From contig NZ_QXDF01000001.1 in assembly GCF_003550175.1 (NCBI RefSeq), forward strand, positions 1,574,501 to 1,638,500: a stretch of DNA of 64,000 bases, read 5' to 3'. The position numbers and the translations under genes were made by a program. Source of the stretch: Dichotomicrobium thermohalophilum (GTDB taxonomy: Bacteria; Pseudomonadota; Alphaproteobacteria; Rhizobiales; Rhodomicrobiaceae). Positions 47,141 to 57,203 of the stretch are shown here, one piece after another (position 1 is the first letter of the stretch; every line of letters begins with the position of its first letter). The notes under the pieces are model-generated. The model ran no database searches and was not told the origin of the DNA. It worked only from the letters and a program-made list of their open reading frames with translations.

Positions 47141-49009
47141 ATGGCCATTCAGCCGAAACGCAAGCCTGATCTGACCGAACCGCTCCGCCGCGCCATCAGC
47201 GGGACCACGCGTGCGATCGCGGGCGATCCGGAGATCAAGGTCACCTTCACCAGCGACAGGCCGGGTCGTGATGGCAACACGCTGCGCGTGCCCGAGCTGC
47301 CTTCGCGGGTGTCGCCTAAGGATCTGGCGGTCATTCGCGGTCATGCCGATGCGCTGGCGCTCAACGCGGCCTGCCATGACGGCAAGCTGCATGCCCGCCT
47401 GGCGCCCTCGGGGGCTGATGCGCGCGCTGTGTTCGAAGCGGTTGAGCAGGCGCGGGTCGAGGCTGTCGGCGCGCAGCGGATGGCCGGCGTTGCGGACAAC
47501 CTGAGCGCCAAGACCAACGCGCGCTACGACGATGCCCCGGCGCGTCACGTTACCCAGGCCGAGGACGCGCCCGCCGACGAGGCGCTGGCGCTGCTGGTGC
47601 GCGAGGCGCTGACCGGCGCGGCTCCGCCCGAAAAGGCCCGGGCGATCTGTGACGCCTGGCGTCCCGTCATCGAGCAGCGCGCTGGCGACTTGATGCACGA
47701 CCTGGCCGGCGCGGTCGAGGATCAGGAGGAATTCGGCCGCATTCTGCGCGACATGCTGGTGGCGCTCGACCTGGCAGAGGATCAGTCGCACGACCGCGAG
47801 GAGCAGAGCCAAGCGGAGGACGAGGCCGACAGCGAGCAGGCCGAAACCCGGAGCGAGGAAAGCGGCGAAGAAGAGCAGCGCCCGGTCGAGACACAGGAAG
47901 ACCAGTCGGCCGAAGCGGAGGGCGCGGAGGACACCGACGTCAGCGACTTCGCCGAAATGGATCGCTTCGACGAGAACGACCAGGGCAGCGAGCGCACCGA
48001 AGGCCCGCCACGCCGTCCCAACACGTCCGTGATCGAGGCGCCGGACGATTTCGGCTACAAGGTCTTCACAAGCGAATTCGACGAGACGATCGCCGCACCT
48101 GCGCTGTGCGACAGCGAGGAACTGACGCGGCTGCGCAGCTTCCTCGACAAACAGCTTTCCGGCCACAATGTCGCGGTCAGCCGGCTGGCCAACCGACTGC
48201 AGCGGCGCCTGCTGGCGCAGCAGCACCGGGCGTGGGAATTCGATCTGGAAGAGGGCATCCTCGATACCGCGAAACTGGCCCGCGTGGCCACCGATCCGTC
48301 CCAGCCGCTGTCCTTCAAGGCCGAGCGCGAGACCGAGTTCCGCGATACGGTCGTGTCGATCCTGATCGACAACTCGGGCTCGATGCGCGGCCGACCGATC
48401 ATGGTCGCGGCCTGTTGCACCGACATCCTTGCGCGGACGCTGGAGCGCTGCGGCGTGAAGGTCGAGATCCTCGGTTTTACAACGCGGCAGTGGAAGGGCG
48501 GGCAGTCGCGCGAGCGCTGGCTGGCGGCGGGCAAGCCGCGGTCGCCGGGGCGGCTCAACGATCTGCGTCATATTATCTACAAGGCCGCAGATGAGCCTTG
48601 GCGGCGTTCGCGCCGCAATCTCGGACTCATGATGCGCGAGGGCCTGCTCAAGGAGAACATTGACGGCGAGGCGCTGGCCTGGGCCTATCGCCGTCTGGCG
48701 GGCCGGCCGGAGCAGCGGCGCATCCTGATGGTGATTTCTGACGGGGCGCCAGTCGACGACTCAACGCTCTCGGTCAATTCCGGCACCTATCTGGAGCAGC
48801 ATCTCCGAGAAGTCATCCGGGAGATCGAGAACCGCTCCGAGGTCGAGCTGATCGCGATCGGCATCGGTCATGATGTGACACGCTACTATAACCGCGCGGT
48901 GACGATCGCGGACCCGGAAGAACTGGGCGGGGCGATGACCGAGCAGCTTGCCGCGCTGTTCGACGAGCCGACCAAGGCCGAGCGGCAGGGCCGGCGGCGC
49001 AGCCGCTAA
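47141..49009 (+). CDS. cobT: Aerobic cobaltochelatase subunit CobT
   Basis: A 622-residue subunit with an acidic, Glu/Gln/Ser-rich central region (about residues 205-300) and a C-terminal von Willebrand A domain whose metal site DNSGSMRG begins at Asp410. Like the magnesium chelatase D subunit, it bridges the ATPase ring of CobS and the catalytic CobN. It follows cobS by 12 bases. Its TAA stop overlaps the stop of the convergent RNase T2 gene within the four bases CTAA. Confidence 0.94.
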   Translation: MAIQPKRKPDLTEPLRRAISGTTRAIAGDPEIKVTFTSDRPGRDGNTLRVPELPSRVSPKDLAVIRGHADALALNAACHDGKLHARLAPSGADARAVFEAVEQARVEAVGAQRMAGVADNLSAKTNARYDDAPARHVTQAEDAPADEALALLVREALTGAAPPEKARAICDAWRPVIEQRAGDLMHDLAGAVEDQEEFGRILRDMLVALDLAEDQSHDREEQSQAEDEADSEQAETRSEESGEEEQRPVETQEDQSAEAEGAEDTDVSDFAEMDRFDENDQGSERTEGPPRRPNTSVIEAPDDFGYKVFTSEFDETIAAPALCDSEELTRLRSFLDKQLSGHNVAVSRLANRLQRRLLAQQHRAWEFDLEEGILDTAKLARVATDPSQPLSFKAERETEFRDTVVSILIDNSGSMRGRPIMVAACCTDILARTLERCGVKVEILGFTTRQWKGGQSRERWLAAGKPRSPGRLNDLRHIIYKAADEPWRRSRRNLGLMMREGLLKENIDGEALAWAYRRLAGRPEQRRILMVISDGAPVDDSTLSVNSGTYLEQHLREVIREIENRSEVELIAIGIGHDVTRYYNRAVTIADPEELGGAMTEQLAALFDEPTKAERQGRRRSR

Positions 49010-49668
49010 CGCACGGGCGGAACGCGCGTGGTGGGGGTCGGGCACAGCCGCGCCTGGTTTTCATTTGCGCCGCAAGACCTCGGCCCCAGCTTCTTGGAGA
49101 AGCATACGCGTACCTCGCGCAGCCGCTCCGGGCCACAGCGTACAGCGACCATGTCCGGTTCAAGCTCCGGATTGGCGGCAAGGAAGGCCGCTTCGATATC
49201 CGCCGGCTTCGTCTCCAGGGGGCGGTCCAGCCGCTCAAGCCGTTCGGGCACCCGGACCGCCTCGAACGCCGCCCGCGCTGCGTCAAAATATGTCTCAGGG
49301 GATAAGCCGGAGCAGGTGCCATGCTTGGCGTACTGATGAATGATCAGCCCTCGGCTTGGCATGATGTCCGTCATGCCGTCGATCACGGCCTCGGGCACCC
49401 AAGGGCGCTTGCCGCTATAGCAGTTCTTGGGCCAGCCGCGCTCATATTGCGGCCAAAAGCCGTGAAGAATGAACGCGCGCGGCGCCCCGCGGCACTGCGC
49501 GGTGCGTCCTTTCGGATCTTCGGTCTCGCAGTAAGTCGGGGACCAGGACAGCGCCAGCGTGTAATAGGCAAAGTTGCCCCCCGGGTCCGGGCTGGAGCGC
49601 AGCAATGCGACCGCGACCGCGGCTGCCGCGGCGACGGCCAGGACGACCAGCGCCGTGCGTGCGCTCAA
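49006..49668 (-). CDS. RNase T2 family ribonuclease (exported)
   Basis: A 220-residue protein with an N-terminal hydrophobic export segment (about 5-22). Active-site segment I is FILHGFWPQ (His69) and segment II is HQYAKHGTC (His111, Lys115, His116). In most T2 enzymes segment II has a catalytic Glu where Gln112 stands here. RNase T2 enzymes degrade RNA non-specifically in the periplasm or outside. The start is TTG 49668, with AGGAGA spaced correctly, overlapping the HerA-like gene stop (TTGA). Several cysteines suggest disulfides. Confidence 0.88.
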   Translation of the reverse strand: MSARTALVVLAVAAAAAVAVALLRSSPDPGGNFAYYTLALSWSPTYCETEDPKGRTAQCRGAPRAFILHGFWPQYERGWPKNCYSGKRPWVPEAVIDGMTDIMPSRGLIIHQYAKHGTCSGLSPETYFDAARAAFEAVRVPERLERLDRPLETKPADIEAAFLAANPELEPDMVAVRCGPERLREVRVCFSKKLGPRSCGANENQARLCPTPTTRVPPVR

Positions 49669-51158
49669 CGCATTCTCCTGCGCAGCAACCGTTCCAGCAG
49701 CTTTGGCAGCACAGTGCCGAGCGAGCGCAGAAACGACTTCATGAACGCTTCCACCGGGCTTTGCCGACCGGAACCGCTCCGCTCAGGTTTGCTTTCTTCG
49801 CGATCCGGCCGTTCGGGGATCCGGAACTCGCCGGCCCGTTCCTCATTCGCTTCGGCGGGGGCTTCGGCCTTGCGCGCGGTGCGTTCTTTCAGGATTTCGT
49901 AGGCCGACTCGCGATCAAGCGCCTGCTCGTATCGGCCCATCAATGGGCTTTCCGAGATCAGCATCTCACGCTCGCTCTCCGTGATCGGTCCGAGCCGCGA
50001 GGAGGGCGGGCGGATCAGCGTACGCTCGACCATCGAGGGCCGGCCCTCTTCATCAAGCGTTGACACCAGCGCCTCGCCAACGCCGAGATCCATGATGGCG
50101 CGCTCGGTGTCGATGTCGGGGTTCTGGCGAAAGGTCGTCGCCGCTGCCTTCACGGCGCGCTGCTCGCGCGGGGTATAGGCGCGCAGCGCGTGCTGGATGC
50201 GGTTGCCGAGCTGGCTGGAAACGGTGTCGGGCACGTCAAGCGGGTTCTGGGTGACGAAATAGACGCCGACGCCTTTCGAGCGCACCAGCCGGACGACCTG
50301 CTCGACCTTCTCCAGAAGCGCATCCGGCGCATCGTCGAACAGCAGGTGCGCCTCGTCGAAGAAAAACACCAGCTTGGGCTTGTCCGGGTCGCCGACCTCG
50401 GGAAGCTCCTCGAACAGCTCGGCCAGCAGCCACAGCAGGAAGGTCGCGTAGAGGCTCGGATTGGCCATCAGTTTGTCGGCGGCGAGGACATTGATGATGC
50501 CGCGCCCGTCATCCGCTGTGCGCATGAAGTCGCGCACATCCAGCGCCGGCTCGCCGAAAAAGTGCTCCGCGGATTGCTCCTCCAGGACCAGAAGCCGCCG
50601 CTGGATCGCGCCGACCGAGGCGGTCGAGACATTGCCGTATTCGGCCGACAGCTCGCTGGCGCGCTCGGAGACGCTGACCATCATGGCTCGCAGGTCTTTG
50701 AGGTCCAGAAGCGGGGTGTTCTCATCGCGCGCAAGGCGGAAGGCGATGTTGAGCACGCCCTCCTGCGTCTCGTTCAGGTCCAGCAGGCGCGAGAGCAGCA
50801 GCGGGCCCATCTCCTGAACGGTCGTGCGGATCGGGTGGCCCTGTTCGCCGAGCAGGTCCCAGAACACGGTGGGGAAGGCTTCATAAGTGTAGTCGTCGAA
50901 GTCGATGGTCTGCGCGCGCTCCTCAAGGAACGGCTTGGATTCGCCGGGCATCGACAGTCCTGCGACATCGCCTTTCACGTCTGCGCAGAAGACTGGGACG
51001 CCCCGTGCCGAAAACCCTTCCGAGAGAATCTGCAGTGTCACCGTCTTTCCGGTGCCCGTGGCGCCTGTAATAAGGCCGTGGCGGTTGGCCAGTTTCAGCA
51101 GCAGATGTTCCGGTTTGTCGCTCTTCCCGATGAAGACGCGCCCGCCTTCGCTCGTCAT
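49665..51158 (-). CDS. HerA-like ATPase (DUF853/YjgR type)
   Basis: A 497-residue P-loop protein of the HerA/FtsK superfamily. Walker A GATGTGKT is at residues 32-39 and Walker B FFFDEAH at 265-271. RVRS-like [20 protein letters not shown] near residue 297 matches the DUF853 (YjgR) group. The C-terminal 70 residues are Glu/Arg-rich and then basic. The biochemical role of this group is unclear; HerA proteins pump DNA in repair or defence. The stop codon overlaps the RNase T2 start, so the two are probably translationally coupled. Confidence 0.88.
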   Translation of the reverse strand: MTSEGGRVFIGKSDKPEHLLLKLANRHGLITGATGTGKTVTLQILSEGFSARGVPVFCADVKGDVAGLSMPGESKPFLEERAQTIDFDDYTYEAFPTVFWDLLGEQGHPIRTTVQEMGPLLLSRLLDLNETQEGVLNIAFRLARDENTPLLDLKDLRAMMVSVSERASELSAEYGNVSTASVGAIQRRLLVLEEQSAEHFFGEPALDVRDFMRTADDGRGIINVLAADKLMANPSLYATFLLWLLAELFEELPEVGDPDKPKLVFFFDEAHLLFDDAPDALLEKVEQVVRLVRSKGVGVYFVTQNPLDVPDTVSSQLGNRIQHALRAYTPREQRAVKAAATTFRQNPDIDTERAIMDLGVGEALVSTLDEEGRPSMVERTLIRPPSSRLGPITESEREMLISESPLMGRYEQALDRESAYEILKERTARKAEAPAEANEERAGEFRIPERPDREESKPERSGSGRQSPVEAFMKSFLRSLGTVLPKLLERLLRRRMR

Positions 51159-51427
51159 GTCTGCCCTCTCGATCGAATCGGTTCCCTTTGAAGGTCGACG
51201 TTGGCGGACCGCCTCTCGCCGGCCACCGGATTTCTGCCACGGATCGGCTCAGAGCAGCCGAAAGTGCTTTCCTTGTCCACAAAAAACCTCAGCGCGCCGC
51301 CCGTTCCGAGAAGCGCGGCGCAACTGGACGCTTGTACCGCGCCAACGCCTCGGTAACATCATCTTGTCTGCCTGCTAGGGGGCAAATTTTGCGATGATGA
51401 CTTCGGCATTAGCGGAGGAGACCGAGG

Positions 51428-51835
51428 ATGAGCTACGCGATCGAGAAAATCGAAGGCATTGGTGCGAAAAACGCCGAGATCCTTCGCAATCACGGCATCA
51501 CGCGCACCCACCATCTTTTGGAGAAGGGCGCATCGCGAAAGGGTCGGAAGGAAGTCGCTGAAAAGACGGGCATTGACGAGAAGAAAATTCTCAAATGGGC
51601 TAACATGTGTGACCTCATGCGCATCAAGGGCGTAGGTGAGGAATACTCGGAACTCCTTGAGGTTGCGGGCGTGGATACGGTCAAGGAACTGCGCAACCGC
51701 AAGCCCGACAATCTGCGCAAGGCGATGGTCGACGCCAATGAAAAGAAGAAACTTGTCCGCCAGCTTCCAAGCCTGAAACAGGTGGAAGGCTGGGTAAAAC
51801 AGGCGAAGGACATCGACCCCATCATGTCCTACTGA
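51428..51835 (+). CDS. DUF4332 helix-hairpin-helix protein
   Basis: A 135-residue protein with two helix-hairpin-helix units: IEKIEGIGAKNAEILRN near residue 5 and MRIKGVGEEYSELLEVA near residue 64, each followed by a helix pair. It is the DUF4332 type, thought to bind DNA because of the HhH motifs. The sequence is lysine-rich and notably less GC-rich than its neighbours. A GGAGGAGACCGAGG region precedes the ATG. It stands alone, divergent from the HerA-like gene. Confidence 0.82.
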   Translation: MSYAIEKIEGIGAKNAEILRNHGITRTHHLLEKGASRKGRKEVAEKTGIDEKKILKWANMCDLMRIKGVGEEYSELLEVAGVDTVKELRNRKPDNLRKAMVDANEKKKLVRQLPSLKQVEGWVKQAKDIDPIMSY

Positions 51836-52056
51836 CTCGGGGCCAGCCCGACAGCGTGGGTCGGAAGGAGGCTCGCCCTTAAAACTTGCGGGCCGGCCCG
51901 GCTGTGCCGTATTGAAGACCAGAGGTTGCAGCAGCGCCGGCGCGTCAAGGGGCTGCGAACCGCGTGAATGTGATCGCCCGAGTGGCATGGCGGGCGATTT
52001 TCCGGATCGGGGCCACGCGCCCCGGCTCGGGCGTAATTGGACCGGGGGCACTGCGT

Positions 52057-53628
52057 ATGGAGACGGGAGCGGCGGCGAACACGTTTATCGCCTGGCAGGG
52101 CTGGGGCATGACCGGGGCTGCGGTGGCCCTGCTCATTGTGCTGATCTGGATTCTCGTCTGGCTGCTGCCGTTTCCGAGCCGTTCGCTTGAAGAGCGCCTG
52201 GCCGATTCTGACAGCCGCGCAGAGTTGCGTGACCGTCTGGGCGGGGCAGGGCCGTTCGGCCGCTACCGACTCGCAATCCGTGATCTGAACGGCTGGCTCG
52301 ACGCCTGGTTCGGGCCGTCGACGAGCGGCCAGGCGCTGGAACGCTGCATCGCCATCGCGTTTGTCTACCCGGCGGTGCTGTTTGTCGCCACCCTGATCGT
52401 GGCTGCCGCTGCCCGCGGGCAGATTGCCCCGCACGAGATCGGCATTTTTCTTGTTGTCACGGCAGCGGCCGGGTATCTCGCCCACCGTGCCTTCCGTCTG
52501 CTTTACCGTCTCGGCACGAACTTCTGGCGCTTTGTTGGCGGTGATTCCGATCTGATCCGACTGATCGCGCGGGTCGTGCTTGGGGCGCTGGCAGTCATCA
52601 TCGCCTTTGCGATCGCGTTCGTGATCGCCTCGACGGTGGCGGGCGCTTTTGCCGAAGCCGGCACAATCATTCTGGCTATCATCGCGGCCTTTGCGCTGGC
52701 CTTCACGCTTGCCGGTGTGCTGGCTGCGGCCGGCACTGCGGCGGCGATGGGCCTGTTGCTGGTGCTCACGGTCGCGGCGCTGGCCTTCGCGGGCAAGTTT
52801 GCCTTCTTGCTGCTGCTGTTCTTTGTGCTGTTGCCGATGGTCAACGCGCTGCTGGATTGGCTGTCCTGGATCGTTACGCGGTTCTTCCTGCGGCGCGTGG
52901 CGCAAGTGACGCCGACATGGCGCGGCGCCGGGCTTCTGATCCTGGAACTGAGCGCGGACCTGGCGGCGGCGATCGTCTTGTTCCTCGGGCTGGTCGTGCT
53001 GCTACCCAACGGCATCGAGATTATCAACGGGGTTCTTTCGCTGACCGGTCGGGAGGCGTTCGACTGGCGGGATATCGTGTTGCGGGCGAATGATGCGCCG
53101 CTGAGCGAGGGGTTGTTCGTCATCGGCATGCTTATCACGACGCTGGTACCGACCTTCATCCATCTTACGCGGGGTCTGGCCGGCATCGCGGCGGCCTGGA
53201 CGCCGGGGGCGGCGGAAGCTGCGGCGGGTCTGCGGGAGAGCTGGGACACCCCCGGCCATGCCTGGGGTGACGACGCGGCGGAGCAGGTCGAGGCGCAGGA
53301 CACCTATTACTATCAGGAAATGCCCCAGTACGCGCAGGGCGGCGCGTATTTGCAGGGTGGGTTCCAGGAAGCCGCGGTGATGGACTACCCATCGCCGAGC
53401 GAGGTGGAAGGGGCGACGCCCGCAGCACTCCGTCCGTCCGTGCAGCAGAAAGCCGCGCAGGCGCTGCGCCTGTCGCGGCTGTGGTATATCCCGGCGGCGC
53501 TGGTGTCCTTCGGGCTGTTTGTGGCACTGGCCGCGCTCCTGGAGGCGGCAGGTGTGCCGCTCGGCGATTTCCTCGTCAAGCTGGCCTTCTGTGCCTCGTC
53601 ATGGAGCCACGGCGTGTGCCCTGTCTAG
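52057..53628 (+). CDS. Polytopic membrane protein of unknown function
   Basis: Family not recognised. About 523 residues with roughly ten membrane segments: one near residues 15-35, two near 100-150, four closely spaced and extremely Ala/Ile/Leu/Phe-rich near 170-265, one or two near 290-330, one near 355-385, and a last one near 480-505. The central cluster has almost no charged residues. A cytoplasmic or periplasmic segment of about 80 residues (QDTYYYQEMPQYAQGG) is Tyr/Gln-rich. The end is CASSWSHGVCPV, with two cysteines. GTG 51964 would add 31 residues. It converges with the SleB-type gene. Confidence 0.6.
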   Translation: METGAAANTFIAWQGWGMTGAAVALLIVLIWILVWLLPFPSRSLEERLADSDSRAELRDRLGGAGPFGRYRLAIRDLNGWLDAWFGPSTSGQALERCIAIAFVYPAVLFVATLIVAAAARGQIAPHEIGIFLVVTAAAGYLAHRAFRLLYRLGTNFWRFVGGDSDLIRLIARVVLGALAVIIAFAIAFVIASTVAGAFAEAGTIILAIIAAFALAFTLAGVLAAAGTAAAMGLLLVLTVAALAFAGKFAFLLLLFFVLLPMVNALLDWLSWIVTRFFLRRVAQVTPTWRGAGLLILELSADLAAAIVLFLGLVVLLPNGIEIINGVLSLTGREAFDWRDIVLRANDAPLSEGLFVIGMLITTLVPTFIHLTRGLAGIAAAWTPGAAEAAAGLRESWDTPGHAWGDDAAEQVEAQDTYYYQEMPQYAQGGAYLQGGFQEAAVMDYPSPSEVEGATPAALRPSVQQKAAQALRLSRLWYIPAALVSFGLFVALAALLEAAGVPLGDFLVKLAFCASSWSHGVCPV

Positions 53629-53639
53629 ACGGAAGGGAG

Positions 53640-54869
53640 TTAGCCCTCGTCCATCACATCCGCCACACGGACGCGAATATCCGGCGCCTTGTAGAAGATG
53701 TGCTGGCCGATCTGCTTCACCTTCTTGAAGTGACGCGCCCAGTGCGGCCGCACATAGTTCGCGTGATAGTGCGTGGCATAGCCGATATCCGACAGCCAGT
53801 GCTGGCCGCGCATCACCTCACGCGCCAACTCCTTTGACCGTGCCCACAGCGCCTTGTTATTCGGCCGGTCCGCCTTGCCGTCGCAGGCGAAGGAGAACTG
53901 ACAGGCGTTGCGGTTCCACTGGCCCTGGAAGATGACGCCGCAGATAGTGTCGGGATAGACGTTGGCCCGGACGCGGTTCATCACGACTTGCGCGACCGCG
54001 ATCTGGCCGCGCCGGGGCTCCCCCCGCGCTTCAAAATAGATCGCCGCGGTCATGCAGCGCAGCTCTCGCGCGCGGAACTCTTCCTCGGTGAAACCGCCGA
54101 ACAGCGTCTCGCCGTCTTCTGCCTTCAGGCTGGCAAGATGCAACCGTCCGGGCCAGGCGATCGGATCGGAGTCCTCGACTTCTTCGCCATCGACGAAGCC
54201 GAACTTTGCGGTGGGCGCCATCATCAGGATTGCTGCGCTCGCACGCTCGACGCCACTGGAAGTCTCGCCCAGCTCCGGCGCGTCAGCACTGGTGTGCGAC
54301 AGCAGGACCTGGCTACCTGCCGGTGGATCCAGACGCGGGCCCTTTGCCGAGCGGTTGATCCTGGCGGTATTGGCAGGGCCGTCCTGCAGGCTTTCGGCCC
54401 CGGGGTGCGGCGTCATGGAGGCGACCATGACTTCCGGGCGCTTGCGCACGGTTTGTGTGCGCTTCAGCTCGGCGATGCGGTCGGCCCGCGGCTCCTTCCC
54501 GGTTTTCCGGAACAGGGCAGTCGCTTCTGACGGCAAGGGGGCATCCGCCGCCGAGTCCTCGGTTTTGGCCGGACGCACGATCTCCGTCGCGCCAGAGCCG
54601 AGCAGATGCGCCTGAACAAACAACTTGCCCTTGGCGATCAGATCGCTGTCCCGCACGAAATAACCCGCCGCAACCAGCGGTATGGCCGCCAACAGCAAGA
54701 GTGACCGACCCATTACACGTTTGCGCCCCACCCGACCTTCACCGACATGCAACTCTACAAGGGGCTTGGAACCGAAGGGCCCGGTCTCGGCGTCGAAGGA
54801 TTGCAACGCGAGCTCGCGAGCTGTCCCAGCCCGATCACTCACGAAACCCGGATTTGGTAAATTTTTCAT
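53640..54869 (-). CDS. SleB-type cell wall hydrolase, membrane-anchored
   Basis: A 409-residue protein with a cytoplasmic N-terminus, one membrane segment (about residues 52-72, MGRSLLLLAAIPLVAAGYF), a long low-complexity periplasmic linker (about 80-240) and a C-terminal SleB-type hydrolase domain. The domain shows AIYFEARGEP with the catalytic glutamate, QVVMNRV, CGVIFQGQWN, FACDGKAD and THYHANYV. SleB-type enzymes act as lytic transglycosylases on peptidoglycan. The start is ATG 54869, with AGAGGTTA; ATG 54713 is an alternative. A similar envelope hydrolase is common in Hyphomicrobiales. Confidence 0.87.
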   Translation of the reverse strand: MKNLPNPGFVSDRAGTARELALQSFDAETGPFGSKPLVELHVGEGRVGRKRVMGRSLLLLAAIPLVAAGYFVRDSDLIAKGKLFVQAHLLGSGATEIVRPAKTEDSAADAPLPSEATALFRKTGKEPRADRIAELKRTQTVRKRPEVMVASMTPHPGAESLQDGPANTARINRSAKGPRLDPPAGSQVLLSHTSADAPELGETSSGVERASAAILMMAPTAKFGFVDGEEVEDSDPIAWPGRLHLASLKAEDGETLFGGFTEEEFRARELRCMTAAIYFEARGEPRRGQIAVAQVVMNRVRANVYPDTICGVIFQGQWNRNACQFSFACDGKADRPNNKALWARSKELAREVMRGQHWLSDIGYATHYHANYVRPHWARHFKKVKQIGQHIFYKAPDIRVRVADVMDEG

Positions 54870-55084
54870 TAACCTCTGAACCGTTACGCGACACTTACTC
54901 TTACGCAGCCGTCGCCCCCTCCGGCCGGCGGGCAATAATGCTGCAGAGTGTGAAAAGAATGAGGAATTTATCGGGTTATTGCTTGACTGTGTTAACGGGG
55001 CAGCAAGGACACCGTTTAACCGACCGGCAAGGGGCGGATGGCGGCAGGCATCCCCGCGGCTCGCGCGAGCATAACGTCCGCGCT

Positions 55085-55112
55085 TTGACCATCCCGCCGT
55101 ATCGGTTAGAAC
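55085..55112 (+). promoter_or_regulatory. Candidate promoter of the beta-hydroxyacid dehydrogenase gene
   Basis: TTGACC (55085-55090) and TAGAAC (55107-55112) are 16 bases apart, about 50 bases before the start at 55161. The rest of the 291-base gap to the SleB-type gene holds no gene I can support. Confidence 0.4.
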
Positions 55113-55160
55113 AGCACAAGACGCGCGGAATCACACAAACGAACAAACGGAGTGCACGCG

Positions 55161-56042
55161 ATGAGCAAGGTGGCCTGGATCGGACTTGGCGTCATGGGCT
55201 TTCCCATGGCCGGACACATCCGCGAGAAGGGCGGGCACGAGTTGACCGTCTACAACCGCACCGCCGCCAAGGCCGACGATTGGGCCGCGAAATTTGGCGG
55301 GCAGACCGCAGCCACTCCGGCTGAGGCCGCCCGTGGCGCCGAATTCGTTTTCGCCTGCGTCGGCAATGACGATGACCTGCGCGAGGTCACGCTCGGGCCG
55401 GACGGCGCCTTTCAGACGCTCGGCGAAGGCGCGGTCTTTATCGACAATACCACCGCATCCGCCGACATCGCGCGCGAGCTTTATGCCGCGGCGAAGGAAC
55501 GCGGCGCCGGCTTCCTCGACGCACCGGTTTCAGGAGGGCAGGCTGGCGCGGAGAACGGCAAACTGACCGTCATGGTTGGCGGCGAAGAGGCCGACTTCAA
55601 GCGCGCTGAGCCGATCATCGACTGCTACGCCCAGAAAGTGAAGCTGCTTGGCGGCGCTGGCGCCGGCCAGATGACAAAGATGGTCAACCAGATTTGCATC
55701 GCCGGACTGGTGCAGGGGCTGTCCGAGGGCATCCATTTCGCCCAGAAAGCCGGTCTCGACATCCCGGCGGTGATGGAAACGATCTCCAAGGGCGCGGCGC
55801 AGTCCTGGCAGATGGACAACCGCTGGGAGACCATGATGAATGGCGAGTTCGATTTCGGCTTCGCTGTCGACTGGATGCGCAAGGACCTCGGCATCGCCAT
55901 GTCCGAGGCGAAGAACAACGGCGCGCGGCTGCCCGTGACGGCGCTTGTTGACCAGTTCTACGCGGAAGTGCAGGCGCTGGGCGGCAACCGCTGGGACACC
56001 TCCAGCCTAATCGCGCGGCTCAATGCGGCGGACAAGAAATAG
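55161..56042 (+). CDS. Beta-hydroxyacid dehydrogenase (3-hydroxyisobutyrate/tartronate-semialdehyde type)
   Basis: A 293-residue NAD(P)-dependent dehydrogenase. The nucleotide loop GLGVMGFPMAG is at residues 8-18, the substrate loop DAPVSGGQAGAENG at 120-133, and the catalytic lysine is Lys173 in KMVNQICIAG. NRT after the second strand (YNRTAAK) suggests NADP use. Members reduce or oxidise 3-hydroxyisobutyrate, tartronate semialdehyde or succinic semialdehyde; the sequence does not decide between them. Given the glyoxylate enzymes nearby, a role in glyoxylate or succinic-semialdehyde metabolism is possible. ATG 55161 has a CGGAG site. Confidence 0.88.
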   Translation: MSKVAWIGLGVMGFPMAGHIREKGGHELTVYNRTAAKADDWAAKFGGQTAATPAEAARGAEFVFACVGNDDDLREVTLGPDGAFQTLGEGAVFIDNTTASADIARELYAAAKERGAGFLDAPVSGGQAGAENGKLTVMVGGEEADFKRAEPIIDCYAQKVKLLGGAGAGQMTKMVNQICIAGLVQGLSEGIHFAQKAGLDIPAVMETISKGAAQSWQMDNRWETMMNGEFDFGFAVDWMRKDLGIAMSEAKNNGARLPVTALVDQFYAEVQALGGNRWDTSSLIARLNAADKK

Positions 56043-56201
56043 GGTTGCCGGCCAGGCTTCAAGACGGCTCCTGGCTCTGACGCCTCAAAAAGAAGTTCCG
56101 CAGGCCTTTATCGGCTTCGATCGGGGCGAGACATGCACATCGCAATATCGACACAGTGATTGCACACGCAGTCACTCTCTGGCGCTGAACATGCGAGACA
56201 C

Positions 56202-57161
56202 ATGACAAATCAACCGACATCGGTGCTGGTCGGCGTCTGCACGGCGCAGCGGCCAAAGATGCTAAGGGCGTGCCTGGAGTCCCTGGCACGCCAAGTCGTT
56301 CCCGAACATGTTGCGCTTCGCTTCGTGGTCGTCGATAACGAGCCGGAGCCGAACAACCGCGCGGCGGTCGAGGCCATGGCCGCCGATTTTCCGTTTCCTC
56401 TGGCATACGAGCACGAGCCGCGCCGCGGGATTCCCCAGGCGCGCAATCGCGTGCTGGAACATGCCTTGAGCGCAGGTGTCGAGTGGATCGCCTTCATCGA
56501 TGACGACGAAATCGCCGAGCGGGACTGGCTCAGTCAACTCGTCCGCGCGACCGAGAAATTCGACTGTGATGTCGTCCAGGGCCAAGTTTATCAATTTATC
56601 AGTGAATACGGGCCGAGCAAGGAAAACAGCAAACGTCGCGGTCCTGAAGGTACCGTGCGCCAGTCGGCCGCAACGGATAATGTTCTCTTCAATATCCGGC
56701 TCGTAAGGGAATCGGGGCTGAACCTGCGTTTCGACGAAAAGCTCGCACTCTCGGGCGGCTCGGATATGGTTTTTTCCCGGAAAGCGCATGAGCTGGGAGC
56801 GAAGATCATCTATTCGCCCGCGCCGGTCGTCTATGAGCGCTTGACGGCCGATCGTCTGACAGCGCGGGCCATCGCGCGCCGCGCGTTCTCGCGGCACATC
56901 AATGTCTATCGCCGCAACCGTCCCGCTGGCGGGAATGGCGCAGCCAGCGTCTATGCGATTTACAAGATCTCCCGCGCCGTCGTGTCCGTGTTCGCGAGCG
57001 TGCTAAATATGCTTGAGGCGCTGCTGGTTCTGCCGTTCGCACGAAAGCATAGCCGGCGCCGGCTGAAAAACGGCATTACGAAGTTCGTCAAGCTGCCCGC
57101 GACGATCGCCGCCGTTTGCGGCTTCCGTTACGATCGTTACGGAAAAATAAGCGGCGAGTGA
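56202..57161 (+). CDS. Family 2 glycosyltransferase
   Basis: A 319-residue GT-A fold glycosyltransferase with VLVGVCTAQRPKML at the N-terminus, the metal-binding acidic motif FIDDDEIAE near residue 103, and a hydrophobic segment near residues 255-290 that may attach it to the membrane. The acceptor is unknown; surface polysaccharide or glycolipid are possible. The start is ATG 56202 after the CACATGAC context; ATG 56160 is upstream. Codon use and base composition look somewhat less GC-rich than the neighbouring metabolic genes, and no other polysaccharide gene is adjacent. Confidence 0.82.
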   Translation: MTNQPTSVLVGVCTAQRPKMLRACLESLARQVVPEHVALRFVVVDNEPEPNNRAAVEAMAADFPFPLAYEHEPRRGIPQARNRVLEHALSAGVEWIAFIDDDEIAERDWLSQLVRATEKFDCDVVQGQVYQFISEYGPSKENSKRRGPEGTVRQSAATDNVLFNIRLVRESGLNLRFDEKLALSGGSDMVFSRKAHELGAKIIYSPAPVVYERLTADRLTARAIARRAFSRHINVYRRNRPAGGNGAASVYAIYKISRAVVSVFASVLNMLEALLVLPFARKHSRRRLKNGITKFVKLPATIAAVCGFRYDRYGKISGE

Positions 57162-57203
57162 CACCCGGACACCTTGGCCACTCGCCAGCATAGTGGATCG
57201 GCT

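Noticed and set aside
57153-57186. A terminator hairpin between the glycosyltransferase and glcB genes
   Set aside because: GGCGAGTG and CACTCGCC pair, but the loop is 18 bases, the first arm includes codons of the gene and no T-run follows; too weak to list.
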